Below, piece by piece: positions 8,104 through 16,419 of a DNA stretch of 28,096 nt (within the stretch, counting starts at the first letter, position 1; every line of letters begins with the position of its first letter). The position numbers and the translations under genes were made by a program. The notes beneath the pieces were generated by a model. It saw only the letters and a list, made by a program, of their open reading frames with translations, had not been told where the DNA came from and ran no database searches. Source of the stretch: a virus; IMG/VR virus record IMGVR_UViG_3300030060_004231, positions 1 to 28,096 of that record; one strand, written 5' to 3'.

Positions 8104-9537
8104 ATGGGATTATTAGACGGAATTATACAATCACAAAACGCAGTTACAGGAAATCCAGAACTTATTGATTTAGGTTTAGATTCTGCTCAGTATTATCAAG
8201 GTGTTGATGGTGTTCAAAACAATGGTATTGCTAATTACGGTAATTATCAGTTTGTATCATTAGAAGATATTATAAACACTTTTCTTGTTGCTTATGTTGG
8301 AGAAGACAAGTTAATAAACAAAGTAAAAAGAACTGACGTTGCTTTTCACGCTCAAAGATCTTTAGCTGAATTAAGTTTTGATACTTTTAAATGTACAAAG
8401 TCTTATGAATTAGAAGTTCCAGCAACACTAACAATACCTTTGCCTCAAGACTACGTCCATTATACTAAACTTTCTTTTGTTGATGAGGCTGGTGTAAAAA
8501 GAATTATATACCCTACTTCAAAAACTTCAAACCCTACAGCGTATCAACAAAACAGTGATGGCACTTTAAAATTTGAAGAAAATGTTTGGAAAAATCCTGC
8601 AACAGGCTTGTATGAAGAATACGGTGTTACAAGATCTTATGATTCTTTTGGCAATGTAATAGCTTCAGGAACTCATAATACAGCCGATAGTTCGTTTAAA
8701 TCAAAAACACCTTTGCAGCAATTTGCTAAAGAAATTAGGGTTAATGTTACGGGTGACTCTCGTACAATGGCAAATGGAAACACAACTACAAATTATCTTG
8801 CTTATAATGGCAGAACTAATCAAATAAACTTTCAAGATACTTATACTGACATAAAAGTAGGTATGGCTGTGTTTGGACCTGGCATACCACTAAACTCTAC
8901 AGTAGCTACTGTTGGTGATTCAACAAGCGCTAATTATACTGGTACTGGTATTACTATAACAAATCCAGAATATGAAGCAGATCAGCTTTTAGAAATACCT
9001 ACTAACACGGCTGGGTTTCCTGCTAATACTCAACAAGCAAACACTCAAATTATAATTGTTGACATGAACACACAGTCAGACACTTGGGAAAAATACAAGC
9101 AAAAAGGGTTGTTAGAGCATAGTAATTACAATAATTTTGTTTACGATACTGATAGATTTGATTTTAACGTTGGACAAAGATACGGTTTAGATCCAGCCTA
9201 CGCTCAAGCAAATGGAACTTTTTATATAGACGACAATAAAGGTTTAGTTCACTTTAGCTCAAATATATCTGGACAAACTATTGTTTTAGATTATTTAAGT
9301 GATAGCCTTGGTACTGACGCTGAAATGAAAGTGCATAAGTTTGCAGAGCAAGCGATGTATATGCGTATAGCATATGCTATTTTATCTACAAAAATGAACG
9401 TGCCAGAATATATAGTGCAAAGATATAGAAAAGAAAAATTTGCAGCAACAAGAAATGCTAAATTAAGATTATCAAATTTAAAATTAGAAGAGCTCACAAG
9501 AATACTTAGAGCAAGATCAAAATTTATAAAACACTAA
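8104..9537 (+). CDS. Tail adaptor protein, P22 gp4-like / tail tubular type (477 aa)
   Basis: Likely the ring that binds under the portal and to which tail proteins attach. The conserved halves of this family are present. The N-terminal part has SLEDIINTFLVAYVGEDKLI and FHAQRSLAELSFDTF (residues 52-96). The C-terminal helical part has TIVLDYLSDSLGTDAEMKVH, FAEQAMYMRIAYAILSTKMN and VPEYIVQRYRKEKF (residues 392-450). Between them sits a long beta-rich central region. Residues about 215-290 look like an added small beta module (KVGMAVFGPGIPLNSTVATV) that also appears in the protein at 16420. The protein is longer than typical gp4 adaptors, which is explained by this insertion. It is followed 3 bases later by the large tail protein, as adaptor and stabilisation genes are in crAss-like genomes. 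Confidence 0.72.
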   Translation: MGLLDGIIQSQNAVTGNPELIDLGLDSAQYYQGVDGVQNNGIANYGNYQFVSLEDIINTFLVAYVGEDKLINKVKRTDVAFHAQRSLAELSFDTFKCTKSYELEVPATLTIPLPQDYVHYTKLSFVDEAGVKRIIYPTSKTSNPTAYQQNSDGTLKFEENVWKNPATGLYEEYGVTRSYDSFGNVIASGTHNTADSSFKSKTPLQQFAKEIRVNVTGDSRTMANGNTTTNYLAYNGRTNQINFQDTYTDIKVGMAVFGPGIPLNSTVATVGDSTSANYTGTGITITNPEYEADQLLEIPTNTAGFPANTQQANTQIIIVDMNTQSDTWEKYKQKGLLEHSNYNNFVYDTDRFDFNVGQRYGLDPAYAQANGTFYIDDNKGLVHFSSNISGQTIVLDYLSDSLGTDAEMKVHKFAEQAMYMRIAYAILSTKMNVPEYIVQRYRKEKFAATRNAKLRLSNLKLEELTRILRARSKFIKH

Positions 9538-9540
9538 TAC

Positions 9541-12500
9541 ATGCCAGAAATTAAACACGTTTTTAGTCAAGGTAAAATGAATAAAGATCTTGACGAAAGA
9601 CTAGTACCTAATGGTCAATATAGACATGCTGTTAATATAGAGGTTTCTACTTCAGAAGGATCTGACGTAGGTACTGTGCAAAACATATTGGGTAACGACA
9701 AATTGTCTAGCATTATACCAGCTAATTCAACTTGTGTTGGCGCTATTGCTGATGAAAAAAATAATGCATTATATTGGTTTGTAACAAGTAGGTTTATTGA
9801 TATGATTGTAGAATATAAAGACAATAATATTTTACCAGTGCTTGTTGATATTGAAAAAAATGTTTTGAAGTTTAGCGCTACTAGACTTATAACGGGTATT
9901 AATATTATTGATGATTTACTTTTTTGGACAGATAACGTTTATGAGCCAAAAAAAATAAATATAAAACTTTGTAAAGAAGGTACAGACCCTGTTGGTTATC
10001 GTCACACAAATTTAGTTGTACCTAAAAGAGATATAACAGCTGGTAGTAATATAAAAATAAGAGAAGAACATATAACAGTTATTAAAAAAGCTCCAAAAAA
10101 AGCTTTAACTTTAGATATTAGCCAAGAAAATGCAGTGCGTGGTACAGTTGATTTAAAGTTTTCAGATGCTAACGATGTTATATACAATGTAGGTGATGTT
10201 TTTAGACTTTTAGACTTTGACATAACTTTAGGTTCTAATTTTATTACCGGCGAACAAATATATTTAGCAAATTCTACTCTTAGCGCAGACTTAGATGAAG
10301 ATTTTGAAATAGTTCTTTTAGTTAAAGAAAATATTAGTGGTAAACAAGATTTAAGTCAAGGGCCAACTTATATATACCCGCCACACAGTTATGTAGTTGA
10401 AGTTTTATATTACGTGTCAAGCTTGTCAAGTGTAACTCAAGCCGTTAGGTACGACGTACAGCAAGGTGGTAATAACGAAAAATTTTTTGAAAAACAATTT
10501 GCTAGATTTAGTTATAGATACAAGTATCAAAATGGTGAATATTCTACTTTTGCTCCATTTTCAGAAATAGCATTTATTCCTTCTGTTTTTGATTATCAAA
10601 CAAGAAAAGCGTACAATACTGGTATGCAAAACTATTTAAGTAAGTTAATTGTTTCTGGTTTTATACAGCAAGATATGCTTGAAGACGTTGTTCAGGTTGA
10701 TCTTTTATATAAAGCCTCAAATTCACCAGTAGTTTACATTGTAGATAAAATTAAATACTCTGACTTTGCAATAACTAGTAGCGTTGATAATATAGGTAGT
10801 GTAACAACAACAAATTACTGGGATGCTAACGCTTATGAAATAGACTCTGATATTATATATGCTGCGGTTCCAGAAAATCAATTAATAAGACCTTTTGATA
10901 ATGTACCTAAAAAAGCTTTAGCACAAGAAGTTACAGGTAACAGAATAGTGTATGGTAACTACGAGCAAAACTATAATATACTTGATGGCAACAATTTACC
11001 TTTAACTCCTATTATAGAGTCTTGGTATGGTCCTAGGTTTTACGAAAGCGATGTTGATAATATTATTGGTAAAAAATCAATAAAATCTTTTAGAGAATAT
11101 CAATTGGGAATAGTTTATCTAGACGAATACGGTAGAGAAACCCCTGTGTTTAGCAACACGCTTTCTTCGTTTAAAGTACCTAAAAATCAAGCTGAATTAT
11201 CAAACAAAATAATTAGCAAAATATCTACTCCACATCCTAACTGGGCAAAATATTTTAAGTTTTATGTAAAAGAAACTTCTAATGAATATTATAACTTAGC
11301 AATGCATAATATTTATGAAGCAGAAAATAATAATGTTTGGTTATCATTTCCATCTTCTGAAAGAAATAAAGTTGATGAAGAAACTTTTTTAATACCTAAA
11401 AAGACTACTGGATCTTCAAATCAAATTGTTGAAGATAAAAAATATAAAATTATATCTATAGAAAACGAAGCGCCTCAATTTATTAAAACAGTAGAAAGAG
11501 TTTTGTGTTCAACAGTTGGTGATTTAGATTTAGCAGATGTAAATATTACTAATCCTGTTAAACCACCAATAAGTTACTTTTTTGAAGATTTAGACGAGAC
11601 GCCTCAAATAGATAAAAGTACGTTTCAAATAAATAAAAAAAATTGGCTATCACCTATTGGTAATTTTGTTTTACCTGATTTAGAAGAAGTTGAAGAAGAA
11701 CTTACAATTACTTTTAAAAGAGGTAGTGATGGCCTTCATAGTGCGCAATATAAAATAATTGACATTACATCTGACACAGACCCTGGTAATTCTTCAGACC
11801 CTGGTACTTATTCAATAACTTTAGACGAGCCTTTAAAACAGCAAGATAATTGGATATATTCAGCAAATACAGACCCTGCCACAGCAAGTGCTAACAACGC
11901 TGATAATGACGGTTGGGATTTTACTTTAGAAATAATAATGCATAAGCTTTTGCTACAAAATACATCGGCGTTTGAAGGTAAGTTTTTTGTTCAAATAGAA
12001 AAAGATGATGTCATTAACGACCAAATACTTTTACCTTCTTTTGGTGAAGCTTCTTATGAAACAATAGCACAAGCTCCTATATATAACTTTGCAGATCTTT
12101 CTGCGCAAGGTATTGATAGCACAACTGCTACCACAACAGATAATGACGGTGATGGAACTACTGGTCACAGGGAGATATACGATGAAGAAGGATCTGACCA
12201 AGACAAATATTGTTTAAGTAGATTTTCAGCTGGAGATATTCAAGAGTGGAATACTTTGTTAGAAATAGGTGGTAATGCTAACGATAATGCTAATTGGTTT
12301 ATAGATGCTGTTTATTATAGAGGTCAACACGTGTTAAACAGCTCTTCAGAAGGTGAAAATAGCATGATATACAAACGTAACAATACTCAAAACCGTGATA
12401 CTTGGCCAGATACTATTTTTACTCAAGTTTATTTGTACAACGATAGCGTTTTTGAAAATCAATGTAACTGGCCACCTGCGGTTATTGATTCTTTAGGTCA

Positions 12501-15060
12501 AAGTAGTTTGGTTTGGAGTACGTTTTACGAAACGTTAGGCCCTTGGCGACAAGGTAGTTATGGTTCAAATTCTTTTAATGTTGGTAACGCTTTAGATCCA
12601 GCTAATTTTTACAATGGTCTTTGGAATATGCCAAATCACGGTGGAAGAGGATTTTTTAAATCTGCTTTAGATGGCAAATGGTATTTAGAATTATCTTTTT
12701 CAGTTTTAAATAGCACAAGTTTAAAAATAGATTACATAGGCACCTTAGCTGGAATTACTGACATAGCTATTACAAATATTAATGATAATGCTATTTGGGA
12801 TTTACCTACAGGTTCTCAAACTTTTGCAGATCAATTAGTGGCTGGTAATACTTTTGTTTTTGATGGTGACACTTTAGAGCAAAGATATAGAATATCTGGT
12901 AACGCTAGAAGATATAGAAGATGGAATCACACAAACTATTATGATGCAATGTTGTGGATGCAATATGTTATAGAATACGGTACAGCTAATAATCCAAGTG
13001 CTGTTGAAAATATAAATGCTTTTGTAAATCCTAATAATAGAAGAGTAACATATATATTTCCAATAGTACCTGTAGACATTGAAGGCAATGAAATTATAAC
13101 CGAAGATTATCTTGCGTTAAGCTCTTGGGCTGGTGGTAATTTATTGGCAACATCACAAACAGGCACGCCAGTTAACATGAAATTTTTAGGCGTAAGATAT
13201 GATGACAGCGATAAAGTGCTTGTTAGCGATCCTGCAATTTTTGAAACAGAACCTAAAGAAAATATTGACTTAGATATTTATTACGAAGCAAGTAACGCTT
13301 ATCCAGTAAATTTTAACGAAAAAACAAGTGAACTTTTAGCATCTAAAAATGATGTAGTTACATGTAGTGTTCCTGATATTGTGCCAGCAGGAACAAAACT
13401 TTTATCTTGGGACGGTGCGAAAGCAAAGTTAGACAAGTTTATAGAAATACCTACTGGTACTATTGTTAGTGGAGAAAACTTTAGATTTACAGGTAAAAAT
13501 GGAGAATATGTTGATTTGAAATTTAAAAACTTAGTAAATCCTGCAAACACACTTACAGGTATTACATCTCAATTTGTTACTTTTGAAGAAGAGGTTGGCA
13601 AAACTTTTGGATTAAGCTGGTCAAATTGTTATTCTTTTTCAAATGGTGTTGAGTCAAATAGGCTTAGAGATGATTTTAATCAAGTAATTATAGACAAAGG
13701 AGCAAAAGTATCTGCGCCAATAGAAGATGTTTATCAAGAAGAAAGAAGAAAAAGTGGTTTAATATTTTCTGGCTTATATAATTCTATGTCTGGCGTTAAT
13801 AATTTAAATCAATTTATTCAAGCAGAAGGTATAACAAAAGATTTAAATCCAACTTATGGTAGTATACAAAAGCTATTTACAAGACAAACAGACTTAATAG
13901 CTTTTTGTGAAGACAAAGTAATAAAAATACTAGCAAATAAAGACGCCGTATTTAATGCTGATGGTAATCCAAATTTAGTAGCAACTCCAAATGTTTTAGG
14001 TCAAGCAGTACCTTTTTCTGGCGACTATGGTATATCACAAAACCCAGAGTCTTTTGCATTTGAAAATTATAGAGTTTATTTTACAGACAAACAAAGAGGA
14101 GCTGTGCTTAGATTATCAATGGACGGTTTAACACCTATATCTGAACATGATATGTCAGATTATTTTTCTGATAATTTAAAGTTTTCTACAAAATTGTTAG
14201 GTAGTTATGATGGTGATAAAAATCAATACAACTTAACGTTAACACCTCAAGACACAACAGTATCTTTTGACGAAACAGTAAAAGGCTTTGTAAGTTTTAA
14301 GTCTTTTTTACCTGAACAAGCTGTTAGCATGGCAAACAATTACTACACATTTAAAGATGGTAACTTATATAAACACCATGTTGAACAAGATTCAAACGGA
14401 AATGTTTTACCAAGAAATAATTTTTATGGAGAGCAACACGAGTCTAGTGTTACAGTATTGTTAAATGACGAGGCTAGTTTAATAAAGTCTTATAAAACTT
14501 TAAATTACGAAGGTAGTGATTCAAAAGTAAATCAAGAAACTACAGATGTAAAAACAGGTTATTATAATTTACAAGAAAAACAAGGTTGGTATTCGTCTTA
14601 TATAAAAACAGACAAACAAGAAGGTTATGTGCCTGAGTTTATACAAAAAGAAGGTAAATGGTTTAACTTTATACAAGGTAACGAAATAATAAACAATACT
14701 GATATTGACACTAAACAGTTTTCATATCAAGGATTAGGTAGAATATCAACTATGTCAGTTGATATGGGCCGTTATATTGTCACACCACCACCCCCTCCAC
14801 CCCCACCTCCACCTCCACCACCATTACCTACTGGCTGTATGGATCCAAATGCTTTAAATTTTGATCCATTAGCGCAAATTCACGATCAACAACAGTGTCA
14901 GTACGCGCCACCACCGCCGCCACCGCCACCACCACCACAACCAATACCTGGGTGTACAAATCCATACGCTTTAAATTACGATCCATTAGCAACTGTTGAT
15001 GATGGTAGTTGCGTACTACCAAACTTAACAGTGCAAGATACTAATGATCAAGACGCTTAA
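9541..15060 (+). CDS. Giant tail stabilisation / muzzle-type protein with C-terminal polyproline-GC-DP tail (1839 aa)
   Basis: Probable major tail protein at the distal end of the short tail. The N-terminal signature GKMNKDLDERLVPNGQYRHA (residues 11-30) followed by TVQNILGNDKL is characteristic of the stabilisation-protein family of crAss-like and marine podoviruses. Repeated blade-like patterns (ALYWFVTSR, LLFWTDNVYEPKKINI) suggest beta-propeller structure. A second conserved block, about residues 1400-1570, contains RKSGLIFSGLYNSMSGVNNL, TYGSIQKLFTRQTDLIAFCE and YRVYFTDKQRGAVLRLSMDG. Residues about 700-1250 between these blocks look less conserved and include long aromatic Asn/Trp-rich stretches; this may be variable surface sequence. 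The last 90 residues are 13 prolines, a GC-DP repeat, 10 prolines and a second GC-DP repeat. Length is well above what I recall as usual for the family. Assignment is by recalled similarity. Confidence 0.75.
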   Translation: MPEIKHVFSQGKMNKDLDERLVPNGQYRHAVNIEVSTSEGSDVGTVQNILGNDKLSSIIPANSTCVGAIADEKNNALYWFVTSRFIDMIVEYKDNNILPVLVDIEKNVLKFSATRLITGINIIDDLLFWTDNVYEPKKINIKLCKEGTDPVGYRHTNLVVPKRDITAGSNIKIREEHITVIKKAPKKALTLDISQENAVRGTVDLKFSDANDVIYNVGDVFRLLDFDITLGSNFITGEQIYLANSTLSADLDEDFEIVLLVKENISGKQDLSQGPTYIYPPHSYVVEVLYYVSSLSSVTQAVRYDVQQGGNNEKFFEKQFARFSYRYKYQNGEYSTFAPFSEIAFIPSVFDYQTRKAYNTGMQNYLSKLIVSGFIQQDMLEDVVQVDLLYKASNSPVVYIVDKIKYSDFAITSSVDNIGSVTTTNYWDANAYEIDSDIIYAAVPENQLIRPFDNVPKKALAQEVTGNRIVYGNYEQNYNILDGNNLPLTPIIESWYGPRFYESDVDNIIGKKSIKSFREYQLGIVYLDEYGRETPVFSNTLSSFKVPKNQAELSNKIISKISTPHPNWAKYFKFYVKETSNEYYNLAMHNIYEAENNNVWLSFPSSERNKVDEETFLIPKKTTGSSNQIVEDKKYKIISIENEAPQFIKTVERVLCSTVGDLDLADVNITNPVKPPISYFFEDLDETPQIDKSTFQINKKNWLSPIGNFVLPDLEEVEEELTITFKRGSDGLHSAQYKIIDITSDTDPGNSSDPGTYSITLDEPLKQQDNWIYSANTDPATASANNADNDGWDFTLEIIMHKLLLQNTSAFEGKFFVQIEKDDVINDQILLPSFGEASYETIAQAPIYNFADLSAQGIDSTTATTTDNDGDGTTGHREIYDEEGSDQDKYCLSRFSAGDIQEWNTLLEIGGNANDNANWFIDAVYYRGQHVLNSSSEGENSMIYKRNNTQNRDTWPDTIFTQVYLYNDSVFENQCNWPPAVIDSLGQSSLVWSTFYETLGPWRQGSYGSNSFNVGNALDPANFYNGLWNMPNHGGRGFFKSALDGKWYLELSFSVLNSTSLKIDYIGTLAGITDIAITNINDNAIWDLPTGSQTFADQLVAGNTFVFDGDTLEQRYRISGNARRYRRWNHTNYYDAMLWMQYVIEYGTANNPSAVENINAFVNPNNRRVTYIFPIVPVDIEGNEIITEDYLALSSWAGGNLLATSQTGTPVNMKFLGVRYDDSDKVLVSDPAIFETEPKENIDLDIYYEASNAYPVNFNEKTSELLASKNDVVTCSVPDIVPAGTKLLSWDGAKAKLDKFIEIPTGTIVSGENFRFTGKNGEYVDLKFKNLVNPANTLTGITSQFVTFEEEVGKTFGLSWSNCYSFSNGVESNRLRDDFNQVIIDKGAKVSAPIEDVYQEERRKSGLIFSGLYNSMSGVNNLNQFIQAEGITKDLNPTYGSIQKLFTRQTDLIAFCEDKVIKILANKDAVFNADGNPNLVATPNVLGQAVPFSGDYGISQNPESFAFENYRVYFTDKQRGAVLRLSMDGLTPISEHDMSDYFSDNLKFSTKLLGSYDGDKNQYNLTLTPQDTTVSFDETVKGFVSFKSFLPEQAVSMANNYYTFKDGNLYKHHVEQDSNGNVLPRNNFYGEQHESSVTVLLNDEASLIKSYKTLNYEGSDSKVNQETTDVKTGYYNLQEKQGWYSSYIKTDKQEGYVPEFIQKEGKWFNFIQGNEIINNTDIDTKQFSYQGLGRISTMSVDMGRYIVTPPPPPPPPPPPPPLPTGCMDPNALNFDPLAQIHDQQQCQYAPPPPPPPPPPQPIPGCTNPYALNYDPLATVDDGSCVLPNLTVQDTNDQDA
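14785..15015 (+). repeat. Polyproline linkers alternating with two GC-DP repeats
   Basis: Coding repeat region at the C-terminus of the 1839-aa tail protein. P1749-P1761 are 13 consecutive prolines (14785-14823). A repeat GCMDPNALNFDPLA...CQY follows (14833-14904), then 10 prolines (14908-14937), then GCTNPYALNYDPLA...DDGSC (14950-15015). Both repeats are bounded by Cys residues and have Asp/Asn-rich turns, suggesting disulfide- or calcium-stabilised mini-modules. The first proline tract mixes CCA, CCC and CCT and the second mixes CCA and CCG, so neither is a pure trinucleotide repeat. Confidence 0.92.
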
Positions 15061-15070
15061 AATTAAATAA

Positions 15071-16417
15071 ATGCCACATAGTAATTTACATATAACAACG
15101 ACAACTAGTAATCCAAGTAATCTATATTCTATAACTGTTATAGAAGATGCTAATATTAATGATCCTACAAACAGTGTTATTCAATATACACCTACCGGTG
15201 TGCCTTTTTATACTATGAAAGTAATACCAAATAATTATGCAATTGAAGATTTAGTTATATCAGGTAATTTTAAAATAGACGGAATAACTAGTAGTTGGTC
15301 TTGGAACGCTGATCTAGGCAATGGACAGGGTAGTGGTGGTTGTTATCCGCCTGATCCTCCTTATTACAATGGAGGCGGCGCGCCAAATACTATAATAAAA
15401 AACGCTATTTCACATCCTTATGTTTTAAATGGCACAGTATGCTGGCCATCACCTTTTATAGGCAATGGTACTTATAGGTTTCAAGGTCCTTATGTTTTTG
15501 ACAACTCTACTTATTGTGATGGTGCTTTTTTAAGCTCGTCAGACGTAGTTACTTGGCGTAAAATAATATTAATTGATGTTTATGAAATGGACTCTGGTAT
15601 GTTTGCAAATGGCGGTTTATCACCTGCAATTGAAGAAGACGAAACATTTTGGGCAACAGCAAACGCGTTTTATAACCCATTTGCAAGTGTAATAAACGAT
15701 GGTTTTCCAGCACATTTACACGCTTTTGTTTTTCCAGAATATCACCCAACAAACCCTTTAACATCAAACATGCATCTTGATTTAGACTTTGATTATATAC
15801 CAGGATATGCTGGTTGCACAGATCCAAGCTCATTAACTTATGATCCATTGGCTACAACATCTAATCCTAACGCTTGTACTTATGGCCCAGCGCCTCTTGC
15901 CTGGGCGCCTTTAAATATTACTAGTGATATTTCACCGGCAAATCATACTTTGTACACGGTAGATGCTTTAAATGGTGGTACGCTTAATGCTCCTATTCAA
16001 ATTCTTGTTTTAAATAATTTTGATGTTAGTATACCTACACCAACAGGTGGTGTACCGCCGTACCAAGACATGGAAATTAATAATTTAGCAGATATGGTAA
16101 CTACATCTGGATCGCCGGCAGGTTCTGGATCTTTGCCTTCACAAATTATGATAGTTGACGATGCTAACTCTACAATAGATCCGTTAGATCCAACTCACTA
16201 TCTAGATATGCACACCACTTTGCTATCAATGCAAGGAACTAATATTGCTAGTTTTGGAACTTACAGCGTTGGATCAGTTATTTTGTCAGTTCCGGGAGAT
16301 CCTGTTTCTGCTAATTACTCCGTGCAAGATATTACAATAGAAGTTATAGTTGAAGATGATAACCTTGATACTGTTACTAGCTCTGTTTCAGCTGACTTAG
16401 CTAGTCAATACAATTAG
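15071..16417 (+). CDS. Putative tail fibre/appendage protein with one GC-DP repeat (448 aa)
   Basis: Specific function not recognised. It is Thr/Ser/Asn/Pro-rich and predicted to be almost all beta, with very few Lys residues, as expected for an extracellular virion appendage. The first 240 residues contain several Cys and aromatic clusters (GGCYPPDPPYYNGGGAPN, and TVCWPSPFIGNGTYRF near residue 120). Residues 248-271 are a GC-DP repeat (GCTDPSSLTYDPLA...CTY) of the type at the end of the preceding protein. The remainder is Val/Asp/Ser-rich, possibly an immunoglobulin- or cadherin-like fold. The gene starts 10 bases after the tail-protein stop and ends 2 bases before the next ATG. The shared repeat suggests both products sit on the virion surface and contact the host or each other. 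It could also be a head fibre. Confidence 0.6.
   Translation: MPHSNLHITTTTSNPSNLYSITVIEDANINDPTNSVIQYTPTGVPFYTMKVIPNNYAIEDLVISGNFKIDGITSSWSWNADLGNGQGSGGCYPPDPPYYNGGGAPNTIIKNAISHPYVLNGTVCWPSPFIGNGTYRFQGPYVFDNSTYCDGAFLSSSDVVTWRKIILIDVYEMDSGMFANGGLSPAIEEDETFWATANAFYNPFASVINDGFPAHLHAFVFPEYHPTNPLTSNMHLDLDFDYIPGYAGCTDPSSLTYDPLATTSNPNACTYGPAPLAWAPLNITSDISPANHTLYTVDALNGGTLNAPIQILVLNNFDVSIPTPTGGVPPYQDMEINNLADMVTTSGSPAGSGSLPSQIMIVDDANSTIDPLDPTHYLDMHTTLLSMQGTNIASFGTYSVGSVILSVPGDPVSANYSVQDITIEVIVEDDNLDTVTSSVSADLASQYN
15812..15883 (+). repeat. Third GC-DP repeat
   Basis: Encodes GCTDPSSLTYDPLATTSNPN followed by ACTY. It has the same Cys-bounded pattern as the two copies at 14833-14904 and 14950-15015 but lies in a separate protein and is not flanked by proline runs. 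Confidence 0.9.
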
Positions 16418-16419
16418 AT

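Noticed and set aside
14828-15022. Open frame on the - strand opposite the proline tracts
   Set aside because: It is a shadow of the proline codons (Val/Ala-rich low complexity) and not a gene.
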